Source: Actinoallomurus sp963736325
GTDB taxonomy: Bacteria > Actinomycetota > Actinomycetes > Streptosporangiales > Streptosporangiaceae
Reading direction: 5' to 3'
DNA length: 64,000 bases
NCBI GenBank assembly: GCA_963736325.1
Contig: CAVTOG010000010.1
Coordinates: forward strand, 868,001 to 932,000
Position numbers and translations under genes: made by a program
The notes under the pieces: model-generated
Told to the model about the DNA's origin: nothing
Databases searched by the model: none
What the model saw: only the letters and a program-made list of their open reading frames with translations
Shown here: positions 52,697 through 61,711 of the stretch, one piece after another
Position numbering within the stretch: the first letter of the stretch is position 1
Layout: every line of letters begins with the position of its first letter

Positions 52697-53794
52697 TCAG
52701 CCTCGGTGGATGCGGCCGTCCGTCTCGGTCAGCGGGTGGCCGCTGCCGCCCCAGCGGAGCTGGATGAGTTCGGCGGCGATCGAGATCGCGGTCTCCTCCG
52801 GTGTGCGGGCGCCGAGGTCCAGGCCGATCGGCGACCGGAGGCGGGCGAGTTCCTCCTCGGTCATGCCGACCTCGCGCAGCCGGGCCAGGCGGTCGTCGTG
52901 GGTGCGGCGGGAGCCCATGGCGCCCACGTACCCCGCTCCCGTGCGCAGGGCCACCTCCAGCAGCGGCACGTCGAACTTCGGGTCGTGGGTCAGGACGCAG
53001 ATGACCGTGCGCTCGTCGACGTCCGCCTCGGTCAGGAACTTGTGCGGCCATTTCACGACGACCTCGTCGGCCTCGGGGAAGCGCTTGGCCGTCGCGAAGA
53101 CCGGGCGGGCGTCGCACACGGTCACGTGGTAGCCCAGGAACTTTCCGAGCCGGGCGACGGCGGCGGCGAAGTCGATGGCGCCGAACACCAGCATCCGGGG
53201 CGGAGGGGCGAAGGAGTGGACGAACACGGCGAGTTCGTCGAGGCGGCGTTCGCCGTGGCGGCCATAGCGGCGTACGCCCGTCGTGCCCTGGGCGAGCATT
53301 CCACGGGCGTCGTCGTCGATGGCGGCGTCGAGGCGGTCGACTCCGAGGTCGCCGTCGGAGCGGTCCGGCCAGATCACGCGGCGGCGGCCCACGTCGCCCG
53401 GCCCCTCGATGATCGTGGCGACGGCGACCGGCTCGTGGCGGTCGATCGACGCGCGGACCTCCCCGAACAGCGGGAACGTCGCGGGTCCGATGGGCTCGAC
53501 GAGGATGTCGAGGATGCCGCCGCACGTCAGCCCGACGGCGAAGGCGTCGTCGTCGGACACGCCGTACCGCTGCACGACCGGGCGGCCCGACGCAAGGACC
53601 TCCTGGGCCAGTTCGTACACCGCGCCCTCGACGCAGCCACCGGAGACGCTGCCCACGGCCTCGCCGTCGGCGGAGACGGCCATGGAGGCTCCCGGCGGAC
53701 GCGGCGCGCTACGGAAGGTGTTCACCACCGTGGCCAGTCCGAACGTCTCGCCCTCGTCGTACCACTTGGCGATGTCGCGCAGAATCTCACGCAT
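52697..53794 (-). CDS. XdhC/CoxI family protein
   Basis: 365-residue molybdenum-cofactor chaperone. N-terminal XdhC domain: GETFGLATVVNTFRSAPRPP, GEAVGSVSGGCVEGAVYELA. C-terminal Rossmann domain: RMLVFGAIDFAAAVARLGKF, RTVICVLTHDPKFDVPLLEV, YVGAMGSRRTHDDRLARL. XdhC proteins bind the cofactor, protect it and present it for sulfuration and insertion. It overlaps the coxE-like gene by 8 bp in a coxD-coxE-xdhC operon. Confidence 0.94.
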   Translation of the reverse strand: MREILRDIAKWYDEGETFGLATVVNTFRSAPRPPGASMAVSADGEAVGSVSGGCVEGAVYELAQEVLASGRPVVQRYGVSDDDAFAVGLTCGGILDILVEPIGPATFPLFGEVRASIDRHEPVAVATIIEGPGDVGRRRVIWPDRSDGDLGVDRLDAAIDDDARGMLAQGTTGVRRYGRHGERRLDELAVFVHSFAPPPRMLVFGAIDFAAAVARLGKFLGYHVTVCDARPVFATAKRFPEADEVVVKWPHKFLTEADVDERTVICVLTHDPKFDVPLLEVALRTGAGYVGAMGSRRTHDDRLARLREVGMTEEELARLRSPIGLDLGARTPEETAISIAAELIQLRWGGSGHPLTETDGRIHRG

Positions 53795-54887
53795 TTCCGA
53801 TCACCCCTGCCAGCTCCTCAAGGGCGGCCAGGCTGTGTCCTGCCACAAAATCATCAACAAACGGGAGGGCCGCCAGCATTCCGGCGGTGAGCGGCTCGTA
53901 GCCCGGCTGGGCCTTGTGCGGGTTGGACCAGATCACCCGGTGCGCGAGCCGGTGCAGCCGCTGCATCTGCTCTCCGAGCAGGGACGCGTCGCCGCGTTCC
54001 CAGCCGTCGGAGGCGATGACGACGATGGCGCCGCGCGCCATGCCGCGCTGGCCGAACCGGTCGAGGAAGACCTTCAGTTCCTCGCCGAGCCGGGTGCCGC
54101 CGCTCCAGTCCGGGATCGCCGAGGAGACCGCCCGCATCGCGGTGTCGGGCTCACGGTCGCGCAGCTCGCGGGTCACGCGGGTCAGCCGGGTGCCGGCGCT
54201 GAACACCTCGGTCGTACGGGGCGCGGAGCGCACGGCCGCGTGCGCGAACCGCAGGAGCACGTCCGCGTAGCGGCTCATCGAGCCGCTGACGTCGACGATC
54301 AGCACGACCCGGCGCGGGCGCGTACGGTGCCGGCGGTGGTGCAGGCCGGAGATCTCTCCGCCGCGCCGCAGGATCGAGCGGACCGTACGGTGCGGGTCGA
54401 GGCGTCCCCGGTGGCGTGGCCTGAACCTCCGCGAACGGCGCTGCGCGGAGACGTCGCCGAGCAGGGCCAGCAGGCGGTGCACCTCGGCGCGCTCGGCGTC
54501 GCTGAGCCGCGCCACGTCGCGCGTCCGCAGGATCTCGACCGAGCTGGCGGTGGCCAGGGCGACGTCGCCGGGCTCGCCCTCACCGGCGTCGCCCGGCATT
54601 GACGCGTGCCGTACGACGGTCACCGGCGGCGGGGCGGTGCGCCTCTGTGAGGCGGACCGGCCCGAGAAGTACGCCGCGAAGCAACGTTCGTAGCGCGGCA
54701 GGTCGGCGGGGTCCGCGCACAGCGTGAGCCGCCCGGCCCAGTAGACGTCTTCGGCGTTCAGCACGTCGAGGTGCCCGAGGGCGGCGACCATCGCCTGGAC
54801 GCGCTCGGGGTCCGCGCCGACACCCGCCGCGCGGAGCGTACGCGCGAACCCGGTCATCGTCTCGACGACGTCACGCCCGGCGCTCAC
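53787..54887 (-). CDS. coxE: VWA domain protein, CoxE type
   Basis: 366-residue protein with a C-terminal von Willebrand A domain and MIDAS motif VVLIVDVSGSMSRYADVLLR (about residues 190-209), and VVIASDGWERGDASLLGEQM. CoxE acts with the MoxR-type CoxD ATPase to insert or sulfurate the Mo centre of CO dehydrogenase-family enzymes. Start is 2 bp after the coxD stop; end overlaps xdhC. Confidence 0.93.
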   Translation of the reverse strand: MSAGRDVVETMTGFARTLRAAGVGADPERVQAMVAALGHLDVLNAEDVYWAGRLTLCADPADLPRYERCFAAYFSGRSASQRRTAPPPVTVVRHASMPGDAGEGEPGDVALATASSVEILRTRDVARLSDAERAEVHRLLALLGDVSAQRRSRRFRPRHRGRLDPHRTVRSILRRGGEISGLHHRRHRTRPRRVVLIVDVSGSMSRYADVLLRFAHAAVRSAPRTTEVFSAGTRLTRVTRELRDREPDTAMRAVSSAIPDWSGGTRLGEELKVFLDRFGQRGMARGAIVVIASDGWERGDASLLGEQMQRLHRLAHRVIWSNPHKAQPGYEPLTAGMLAALPFVDDFVAGHSLAALEELAGVIGNA

Positions 54888-54889
54888 GG

Positions 54890-55795
54890 TCAGCCCCCGT
54901 TGAACAGGGCGCTCAGCCCGTGGTCGACGACACGCTCGGTGTCCTCGCGGTATTTGAGGACGGCGCCGAGGGTCACGGCGGCGGTGTCGGGGTCGAGGTC
55001 GCGGACGCCGAGGGCGACGAGGGCCTCGGCCCAGTCGAGGCTCTCGGCGACGCCGGGGGCCTTCAGGAGGTCCAGCTCACGCAGGCGCGACGCCGCACCG
55101 GCGACCTGGCGTACGAGGTGCTCGGCGGCGTCCGGCAGCCGCCGCCGGATGATCGCGACCTCGCGGTCGAACGCCGGGTGCTCCAGCCAGTGGTAGAGGC
55201 AGCGCCGCTTGAGCGCGTCGTGCACCTCGCGCGTGCGGTTGGAGGTGACGACGACGACCGGCGGGCGCTCGGCGTTGATCGTGCCCAGCTCCGGGATGGA
55301 GATCGTGAAGTCGCTCAGCACCTCCAGCAGGAACGCCTCGAACTCGTCGTCCGCCCGGTCGATCTCGTCGACGAGCAGGACGCTCGGGCGCGCGTCGGAG
55401 GAGGTCTCCAGTGCTTGGAGCAGCGGACGGGAGACGAGGAACCGCCGGTCGTACAGCTCCGCCTCCAGGCGCTCGACGTCGGTGATCCCGGCCGCTTCGG
55501 CGGCGCGCAGGTGCAGGAGCTGCCGGGGGAAGTCCCAGTCGTAGAGGGCCTGGGCGGCGTCGAGCCCTTCGTAGCACTGGAGGCGGATCAAGGGCGTGCC
55601 GAGGACGGTGGCGAGGGTCTTGGCGAGCTCGGTCTTCCCGACGCCGGCCTCTCCTTCGAGGAACAGCGGACGCCGCATCCGCAGGCTCAGGAAACAGGCG
55701 GTGGCCAGGCCGTCGTCGGCGAGGTAGGCGTGCTGTTCGAGAGCGGCGCTCAGATCACGGGGTGACGCGAAGTCCGATGACGTGGTGTTCAGCAC
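54890..55795 (-). CDS. coxD: MoxR-family AAA+ ATPase, CoxD type
   Basis: 301-residue AAA+ ATPase. Walker A LFLEGEAGVGKTELAKTLAT (residues about 44-63), Walker B VLLVDEIDRADDEFEAFLLE, sensor VVVVTSNRTREVHDALKRRC. The QCYEGLDAAQALYDWDFPRQ insertion marks the CoxD/NorQ-like branch rather than the MoxR at 3.3 kb. With CoxE it powers cofactor maturation. Its start is only 44 bp from the IS110 copy, so its promoter may have been altered by insertion. Confidence 0.93.
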   Translation of the reverse strand: MLNTTSSDFASPRDLSAALEQHAYLADDGLATACFLSLRMRRPLFLEGEAGVGKTELAKTLATVLGTPLIRLQCYEGLDAAQALYDWDFPRQLLHLRAAEAAGITDVERLEAELYDRRFLVSRPLLQALETSSDARPSVLLVDEIDRADDEFEAFLLEVLSDFTISIPELGTINAERPPVVVVTSNRTREVHDALKRRCLYHWLEHPAFDREVAIIRRRLPDAAEHLVRQVAGAASRLRELDLLKAPGVAESLDWAEALVALGVRDLDPDTAAVTLGAVLKYREDTERVVDHGLSALFNGG

Positions 55796-55838
55796 GATCC
55801 AAGGCTACTTCTCCCCTGTGGCGCCCGTGGAACGGGAT

Positions 55839-57019
55839 GCTCCTATGGATGTCAAGCTGCGAGTTCGAGATCGTTTGCGGTGATGATCTGGTAGAGCTCG
55901 CGGGCGATGTAGCGCTTGAGGCAGCGGATGATCTCTTTTTTGGAGAGGCCTTGTTTGGTTCGTCGTTCCATGTAGGCGTGGGTGCGGGGGTCCCAGCGCA
56001 GACGGCAGAGGGCGACGCGGTAGAGGGCGGCGTTGGCTTGCCGGTCGCCGCCGCGGTTGAGGCGGTGGCGGTTGGTCTTGCCGCTGGAGGCGGGGATGGG
56101 GGCGACGCCGCAGAGCATGGCGAAGGCGGCCTGTGAGCGGAGTCGGTCGTGGTTTTCCCCGGCGGTGACCAGGAGCTGGCCGGCGACGTCGGTGCCGACC
56201 CCGTTCGCGGCGACCAGGCCGGGGCAGATCGCGGCCACCAGGGGGTCCAGGAGTTCGTCCAGATCAGTGATCTCGGCGGTGAGTTGCTGGTGGCGGCGGG
56301 CCAGTGACCGCAGGGCGATCTTGGCGGCTGTTGCGGGACTCGCGGCGTCGGCCCGGTCGGGCCGCAGGTTCGCGCAGGTGATGATCAGCTCCTTGACGCC
56401 CAGGCCGCGCAGTCGTTCGCGCAGTTCGTCGGGGGCGGTGACGATGAGGGCCTTGATCTGGCGCTGAGTGTCGGCGCGCTGGTCGATGGCGGAGCGGCGG
56501 GCCACTCGCAGGTTACGGAGTGCTTCGATGCGGCCATCTCGCTGTTTGGGGGTGCCGGTCCGGTCGCCGGCCAGGGCTGCCTTGGCGGCGGCGATGGCAT
56601 CGATCGGATCAGACTTGCCCTGGAAACGGCGCCTCTTGCGGTCGGGCCGATCGACCTCGATGACCTCAATGCCTCGGTCGCGCAACAGCCGGGCCAGCCC
56701 GGCCCCGTAGACGCCGGTGCCCTCGCCCCCGACCCGCACCAGCCGCCCAAAACCCTGCATCCAGGCCAGCAGCGCGGCGTATCCGTCCGGGGCGGCCGGG
56801 AACTGCTCGCTGCCCAGCACCCGCCCCACCTGATCGATCACTGCAGCGGTATGGGTGTCGGAGTGGGTATCGACTCCACCGGCGATCTCGATGATCGCGG
56901 TGTCTTGGGGTGTAATGGAGCGCATCGTCGTCCTGTCGTCGTGACCGAGGGGCAGGGCGGCACGCACCAGCCGGCAACGCGGACAAGACAGAGATGGGGC
57001 CTCTGGCCAGGCTCCTATG
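55839..57019 (-). mobile_element. IS110-family insertion element
   Basis: About 1.2 kb with one transposase gene. The ends are not certain: GCTCCTATG occurs at 55839-55847 and again at 57011-57019 in the same orientation, a plausible junction or core repeat, since this family lacks standard terminal inverted repeats. Alternatively the 5' end extends to about 57140, where GTGTTCAC is inverted relative to 57050. The noncoding stretch upstream of the transposase (56926 onward) is where IS110 elements encode their bridge RNA. Confidence 0.7.
55852..56925 (-). CDS. IS110-family DEDD transposase
   Basis: 357-residue recombinase. N-terminal RuvC-like DEDD domain: Asp in GGVDTHSDTHTAAVIDQVG, Glu in VRVGGEGTGVYGAGLARLL, and the Asp pair in GKSDPIDAIAAAKAAL. 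C-terminal Tnp_20 domain with the catalytic Ser region: ANGVGTDVAGQLLVTAGEN, MLCGVAPIPASSGKTNRHRL, NRGGDRQANAALYRVALCRL. All catalytic parts appear intact, so it may be active. I start at the ATG at 56925; 71 upstream codons are open but would cross the probable noncoding end. Confidence 0.95.
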   Translation of the reverse strand: MRSITPQDTAIIEIAGGVDTHSDTHTAAVIDQVGRVLGSEQFPAAPDGYAALLAWMQGFGRLVRVGGEGTGVYGAGLARLLRDRGIEVIEVDRPDRKRRRFQGKSDPIDAIAAAKAALAGDRTGTPKQRDGRIEALRNLRVARRSAIDQRADTQRQIKALIVTAPDELRERLRGLGVKELIITCANLRPDRADAASPATAAKIALRSLARRHQQLTAEITDLDELLDPLVAAICPGLVAANGVGTDVAGQLLVTAGENHDRLRSQAAFAMLCGVAPIPASSGKTNRHRLNRGGDRQANAALYRVALCRLRWDPRTHAYMERRTKQGLSKKEIIRCLKRYIARELYQIITANDLELAA

Positions 57020-57152
57020 AAGTCACAACGCCACGTCCAGTGAGTGCACGTGAACACCCCCCGACCTGGGCCGACAGATCCCGTTAAAGACCCGAAGTCA
57101 GTCAGTCGCTGGGTCAGACCCCGTCGGGAGGTGTTCACCTACATCATCTCTG

Positions 57153-57581
57153 TCAGTTGCCGAAGGCCTCGCCGCGTTCGTGCACCAGGTCGGCGAGTTC
57201 GGCGACCGCGCGGTGGGCGCTCTCACCGTCGGAGGACTGGATGCCCATGGCGACGACGGTCGAGCCGTCGGCGAGGTCGAAGGTGGGCCAGGGGGCGCCT
57301 TCGCCCATGGAGACGCCGAGGATCTCGGCCCATTCGTACTCGTGGGTGCGCAGGCCGTTGACGAGCGTCAGGCCGTCATCGTCGGCGACGACCTTGCAGC
57401 GAGCCAGCATGTGCAGGCCCCCGGCGACGAACAGGCCCATCGCCACGAGCCCCAGGCGGTCGCCCAGGGCCCAGGGCGAGGGCATCGCCACGGCGAGGGC
57501 GACCATGCCGAGGACGACCACCACCGCGAGAACGTACGGGATGATCCGGGCTCGGCGTGGCCGCCACGTCGCCGGGCTCAC
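57153..57581 (-). CDS. PH domain-containing membrane protein
   Basis: 142 residues. Two membrane segments at residues about 13-34 and 41-58 (YVLAVVVVLGMVALAVAM; LGLVAMGLFVAGGLHML), then a bacterial PH-like domain (VVADDDGLTLVNGLRTHEYE, WAEILGVSMGEGAPWPTFDL). GTG start 1 bp after the hisG stop. Such proteins commonly follow hisG in actinobacteria; function is unknown. Confidence 0.88.
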   Translation of the reverse strand: MSPATWRPRRARIIPYVLAVVVVLGMVALAVAMPSPWALGDRLGLVAMGLFVAGGLHMLARCKVVADDDGLTLVNGLRTHEYEWAEILGVSMGEGAPWPTFDLADGSTVVAMGIQSSDGESAHRAVAELADLVHERGEAFGN

Positions 57582-57582
57582 G

Positions 57583-58464
57583 TCAATCGACGATCTTGCT
57601 GATCGGGATCTCGAGGATGTCGCGTGCGCCCGCAGCCTTGATGGCCGGGATGAGCGTGTTGACGCCGTGCTTGGCGACGACGCTCTCGACCGCGTGCTGG
57701 TCGCCGCCGGCCAGCGGCGTGACCGTCGGGGACGACATCGACGGCATGATGTCGAGCACCGCCGGCAGCTCGGCGTTGGAGACGTTGAGCTTGAGCAGGA
57801 CGTTGCCGCGGGCGCGGATGGCCCCCTGCAGCAGCAGCGCGATGTCCTCCATCGCGGCCCGCTTACTCGCGTCCTCGTACGCCTCACGGCTGGCGACCAG
57901 CTCGGTGTAGCTCGTGAGCAGCGTGTCGAGGATGCGCAGGCCGTTCTTGCGCAGCGACGACCCGGTCTCGGTGAGGTCGACGATCGCGTCGACGATGTCG
58001 GGGACCTTCGCCTCAGTGGCGCCGTAGGAGGGCACCACGCGGGCCTTCACACCGTGCTTGGTCAGGAACCGCTCGGTCAGCGCGGGGAACTCCGTGGAGA
58101 TCCGCACGCCCTCCGGCAGGTCGGCGACGGTCTTCCAGGGCGCGTCGTTCGGCACGGCCATGATCACGCGCACCGGGTTCGAGGTGTTCTTGGAGTACTT
58201 CAGCTCGCCGAGGGAGACCACGTCGGCCTCGGTCTCGGTGATCCAGTCGCGGCCGGTTATGCCGAGGTCGAACAGGCCCTGTTCGAGGTAGGTGGGGATC
58301 TCCTGCGGGCGCAGGACCCGCACCCGGTCGATGCGCGGGTCGTCGATCGAGGCCCGGTAGTCGCGGTCGGAGCCGCGCCGGACGGTCAGATCGGCGGCGT
58401 CGAACAACTCGAACGTCGCGCGTTCGAGCGACCCCTTGGGCAGTACGAGAGACAGCACGGTCAA
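57583..58464 (-). CDS. hisG: ATP phosphoribosyltransferase, long form
   Basis: First enzyme of histidine synthesis, 293 residues. MTVLSLVLPKGSLERATFEL, VRVLRPQEIPTYLEQGLFDL and GITGRDWITE form the catalytic domains. The C-terminal ACT-like regulatory domain (ISKRAAMEDIALLLQGAIRA region through PTVTPLAGGDQHAVESVV) gives histidine feedback control. hisE usually precedes hisG in this group, but ribH lies directly upstream here. Confidence 0.96.
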   Translation of the reverse strand: MTVLSLVLPKGSLERATFELFDAADLTVRRGSDRDYRASIDDPRIDRVRVLRPQEIPTYLEQGLFDLGITGRDWITETEADVVSLGELKYSKNTSNPVRVIMAVPNDAPWKTVADLPEGVRISTEFPALTERFLTKHGVKARVVPSYGATEAKVPDIVDAIVDLTETGSSLRKNGLRILDTLLTSYTELVASREAYEDASKRAAMEDIALLLQGAIRARGNVLLKLNVSNAELPAVLDIMPSMSSPTVTPLAGGDQHAVESVVAKHGVNTLIPAIKAAGARDILEIPISKIVD

Positions 58465-58504
58465 AGCCTTCCTGATGAGAGACGGGAAAACGCGGCGTGG
58501 GAAC

Positions 58505-59017
58505 TCAGGAGCCCAGATGCTCCATGTGGTGCCGCGCGTGACCGTGATGCCGCAGGCCTCTCAGGGTCAGTGCCGTATCGAGAGCGGCCACGGTCGCCTC
58601 CCATCCCTTGTCTTCACTGCTGTCATCGAGCCCGCAGCGGTCCAGTGCCTGGTCAAGGGTCTCACAGGTTAGTACGCCATTGCCGACAGGGGTGGACTCA
58701 TCCAGCGCCACCCGCGTCAATCCGGCGGTTACCGAATCACATACGTAGTCAAAATGGGGCGTACCTCCCCGGACGACGGTGCCGAGGCAGACGACCGCGT
58801 CACACGACCGCGCGAGCTGCTGGGCGACGACCGGGAGTTCGAGCGCACCGGCGACACGGACGACGACCGGCTCCACGACGCCGCTCGCCGCGCCGGCGGC
58901 CACGGCGCGCTCCAGCAGCCGGTCGGTGACCTGACCGTGCCAGCGGGCGCACACGATGCCGAGGGTCAGCCCGGTCGCGTCGAGCGCCGTCTGCTCCGGG
59001 CGTCCGATACCGCTCAT
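58505..59017 (-). CDS. ribH: 6,7-dimethyl-8-ribityllumazine synthase
   Basis: 170-residue lumazine synthase. LTLGIVCARWHGQVTDRLLE, VVVRVAGALELPVVAQQLAR, AVVCLGTVVRGGTPHFDYVC and PVGNGVLTCETLDQALDRCG are family signatures. C-terminus carries an extra His-rich tail (HHGHARHHMEHLGS), perhaps metal-binding. ATG overlaps the ribBA stop. Confidence 0.96.
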   Translation of the reverse strand: MSGIGRPEQTALDATGLTLGIVCARWHGQVTDRLLERAVAAGAASGVVEPVVVRVAGALELPVVAQQLARSCDAVVCLGTVVRGGTPHFDYVCDSVTAGLTRVALDESTPVGNGVLTCETLDQALDRCGLDDSSEDKGWEATVAALDTALTLRGLRHHGHARHHMEHLGS

Positions 59018-60222
59018 GAGAGATCTCCGATCTGGTGTCCGAGCCGGTCGCGCTTGGCCGTGAGGTAGCGCCGGTTGTGCTCGGTGACGACGACGGGCAG
59101 GGGCGTACGGCCGAGCACCTCGATGCCGAAGCCGGACAGGCCCGCGACCTTCGCCGGGTTGTTGGTCAGCACGCGCACCGACGAGACGCCCAGGTCGGCG
59201 AGCATCTGCGCCGCGTTGACGTACTCACGCGCGTCCACGGGCAGGCCCAGCTCCAGGTTGGCGTCGACGGTGTCGGAGCCGTTGTCCTGCATCTCGTACG
59301 CCCGCAGCTTGGCCAGCAGCCCGATCCCGCGGCCCTCGTGGCCGCGCAGGTACAGCACGACGCCGCGTCCCTCGGCGGCGATCGCGGACATCGCCGAGTC
59401 GAGCTGCGTGCCGCAGTCACAGCGCTGCGAGCCGAGCACGTCGCCGGTGAGGCACTCCGAGTGCGCACGCACCAGGACGTCGCGGCCGTCACCGAGATCG
59501 CCGAGGACCAGGGCCACGTGCTCGCCGCCGTCGATGGCGCTGGCGTACCCGAACGCGCGCCACAGACCGTGCCGGTTGGGGATGCGGGTCTCGGCGACGC
59601 GCTCGACCATCCGCTCGGTCCGCTTGCGGTACTCCACGAGCTGCTCGATGGAGATCAGCTTGAGGTCGTGCTCCTTCGCGAACACCTCCAGCTGCGGCAG
59701 CCGCGCCATCGTGCCGTCGTCGTTGACCACCTCGGCGAGCACCCCGGCGGGCGCCAGCCCGGCCAGGCGCGCCAGGTCGACGGCGGCCTCGGTGTGCCCG
59801 CGCCGCTTCAGCACGCCGCCTTCGTGGTAGCGCAGTGGGAAGATGTGCCCGGGCCGCACCAGCTCGTACGGCTCGGTCGCCGAGTCGCAGAGCGTACGGA
59901 TCGTCTTGGCGCGGTCGGCGGCGGAGATCCCGGTGCTCACGCCGTCGCGCGCGTCCACGCTGATCGTGTACGCGGTCCGCATCCGCTCGCGGTTCTGCGA
60001 GGTCATCAGCGGGATCTGCAGCCGGTCGAGGTCGCGGCCCTCCATCGGGACGCAGATCACGCCGCTGGTGTAGCGGATCGTAAGGGTGAGCAGCTCGGGC
60101 GTCGCCTTGGCCGCCGCGAAGATGATGTCGCCCTCGTTCTCCCGGTCTTCGTCGTCGACGACCACCACGGCCTTGCCGGCCGCGATGTCCGCGAGAGCGT
60201 CCTCGACTCTGTCGAAGGTCAT
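59014..60222 (-). CDS. ribBA: Bifunctional DHBP synthase / GTP cyclohydrolase II
   Basis: 402 residues. RibB domain (1-200): VVVVDDEDRENEGDIIFAAA, YTISVDARDGVSTGISAADR, RRGHTEAAVDLARLAGL. RibA domain (205-402): zinc ligands in HSECLTGDVLGSQRCDCG and the GTP-binding YLRGHEGRGIGLLAKLRAYE. Makes both precursors of lumazine. The ATG overlaps the ribM stop (ATGA); upstream open frame is a shadow of ribM. Confidence 0.97.
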   Translation of the reverse strand: MTFDRVEDALADIAAGKAVVVVDDEDRENEGDIIFAAAKATPELLTLTIRYTSGVICVPMEGRDLDRLQIPLMTSQNRERMRTAYTISVDARDGVSTGISAADRAKTIRTLCDSATEPYELVRPGHIFPLRYHEGGVLKRRGHTEAAVDLARLAGLAPAGVLAEVVNDDGTMARLPQLEVFAKEHDLKLISIEQLVEYRKRTERMVERVAETRIPNRHGLWRAFGYASAIDGGEHVALVLGDLGDGRDVLVRAHSECLTGDVLGSQRCDCGTQLDSAMSAIAAEGRGVVLYLRGHEGRGIGLLAKLRAYEMQDNGSDTVDANLELGLPVDAREYVNAAQMLADLGVSSVRVLTNNPAKVAGLSGFGIEVLGRTPLPVVVTEHNRRYLTAKRDRLGHQIGDLS

Positions 60223-60866
60223 GCCGCCACCGCCTCGAGTTCCTCGGTCCGCCGCTGCCGGCGGTACTGCTTCAGCCAGTCGCGCAGCCCGGCCATGACC
60301 ATCACGAAGAAGATCCCGTACGCCGCGCCGGAGACGTACAGGCCTGACTTGATCGCCAGCGGCACGCCGACCAGGTCGACGAGCACCCAGATCACCCAGA
60401 AGTCCACGAGCGCGCGGCTCTGGGCGAAGGTCGCCACCGCGCTGCCGACGAAGATGTACGCGTTCGCGAGCGGCGACCAGGTGATCTGGAGCCAGGGGAT
60501 GTGCGCGAACGCCAGGGCCACGAGCCCGGTGCCGGCGGCCAGGGCCCCGATGAGGAGGGCACGCTCGCGTACGGTCGCCGGGCGTACGGGCAGCTCGTCG
60601 GTCTCGCGGATGCCGCGTCCCCACTTGACCCAGCCGTAGGAGACCAGGAGCAGGAACATCACCTGTTTCAGGGCGTTGCCCGGCGCGTGCGCGCTGACCG
60701 AGGCGGTGAACAGCAGGACGGCACCGGCGAGCTGCACCGGCCAGGTCCAGATGGTGCGCCGGATCGCCAGCAACACCGTCGCGAGGGAGAAGACGTTTCC
60801 GAGCAGGTCGGTCCAGAGCAGCTTCTCGCCGAAGATCGTCACACCGGCCTGGGCCCAGGAGCTCAT
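60219..60866 (-). CDS. ribM: PnuC-family riboflavin transporter RibM
   Basis: 215-residue membrane protein of the PnuC fold with about seven segments. FGEKLLWTDLLGNVFSLATV and WITWSPLANAYIFVGSAVAT-type stretch (QITWSPLANAYIFVGSAVAT), then SRALVDFWVIWVLVDLVGV are characteristic. In Streptomyces davawensis and Corynebacterium, PnuC-like proteins encoded in riboflavin operons are the riboflavin importer RibM, and the order riboflavin synthase-ribM-ribA-ribH is the same. Both ends overlap neighbouring genes, so it is coordinately made under the FMN riboswitch. Confidence 0.9.
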   Translation of the reverse strand: MSSWAQAGVTIFGEKLLWTDLLGNVFSLATVLLAIRRTIWTWPVQLAGAVLLFTASVSAHAPGNALKQVMFLLLVSYGWVKWGRGIRETDELPVRPATVRERALLIGALAAGTGLVALAFAHIPWLQITWSPLANAYIFVGSAVATFAQSRALVDFWVIWVLVDLVGVPLAIKSGLYVSGAAYGIFFVMVMAGLRDWLKQYRRQRRTEELEAVAA

Positions 60867-61462
60867 GCCGTCGCTCCCGGCGCGATGAGGCGCTCGACGT
60901 ACTTGGCGACGACGTCGACCTCGAGGTTGACCGGGTCGCCCGGCTGTTTGCGGCCGAGCGTGGTCAGCTCCAGCGTGGTGGGGATGAGGGCGACGGTGAA
61001 GGTCTCCTCCATGGCCTTGACAACGGTGAGGCTGATGCCATCGACCGTGATCGAGCCCTTGTCGACGATGTAGCGGCTCAGCGCCGACGGCAGGCCGATG
61101 GTCACGACGTCCCAGCGCTCGCCCGGCTCGCGGGAGACGATGTGCCCGACTCCGTCGACGTGGCCCTGCACGAGGTGGCCGCCGAGCCGGTCGGACAGGC
61201 GTACGGGGCGTTCGAGGTTCACCCGGTCGCCCGCGGAGAGCACGGCAAGGCCGGACCGGTCGAGGGTCTCCTTCATGACGTCGACGGTGAAGGCGTCGTC
61301 CTTGAACTCCGTGACGGTGAGGCAGACCCCGTTGACCGCGATGGACGCGCCGTGCACGACGTCGGTGACGACGAGGGGCCCGCGTACGGTGAGCCGGGCC
61401 GAGTCGCCCTCGTGGACGAGGGCGACGACCTCCCCCAGCTCCTCGACGATTCCGGTGAACAT
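60863..61462 (-). CDS. ribE: Riboflavin synthase, alpha chain
   Basis: 199 residues with two lumazine-binding barrels: MFTGIVEELGEVVALVHEG, NGVCLTVTEFKDDAFTVDVM, and the second repeat GHVDGVGHIVSREPGERWDV, DGISLTVVKAMEETFTVALI. Catalyses dismutation of two lumazines to riboflavin. First gene after the FMN riboswitch; ribD, often adjacent, is absent. Confidence 0.97.
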   Translation of the reverse strand: MFTGIVEELGEVVALVHEGDSARLTVRGPLVVTDVVHGASIAVNGVCLTVTEFKDDAFTVDVMKETLDRSGLAVLSAGDRVNLERPVRLSDRLGGHLVQGHVDGVGHIVSREPGERWDVVTIGLPSALSRYIVDKGSITVDGISLTVVKAMEETFTVALIPTTLELTTLGRKQPGDPVNLEVDVVAKYVERLIAPGATA

Positions 61463-61711
61463 TCGGTTCTCCCTTCGGAGCCGCGCCGGAACGCCGTTCC
61501 GGCCCGGGTGTGGTGATGGCGCCAAAGGAACGCGGGATGCGCCGCGGGAGCGTGGAGGGAGGGGGCGGGCCTCGGGGCGGACGTCACCGATGACCGGCGC
61601 GGATACGCGGCCGAAAAAACGAACATCCCGGGCCCTTTCCTCTCCAGGCTCCGGGATGCGGCGCAGAGCAAAGCACCACACGCCGTGCCCTCACCGAGGA
61701 CACGGCCGCGC

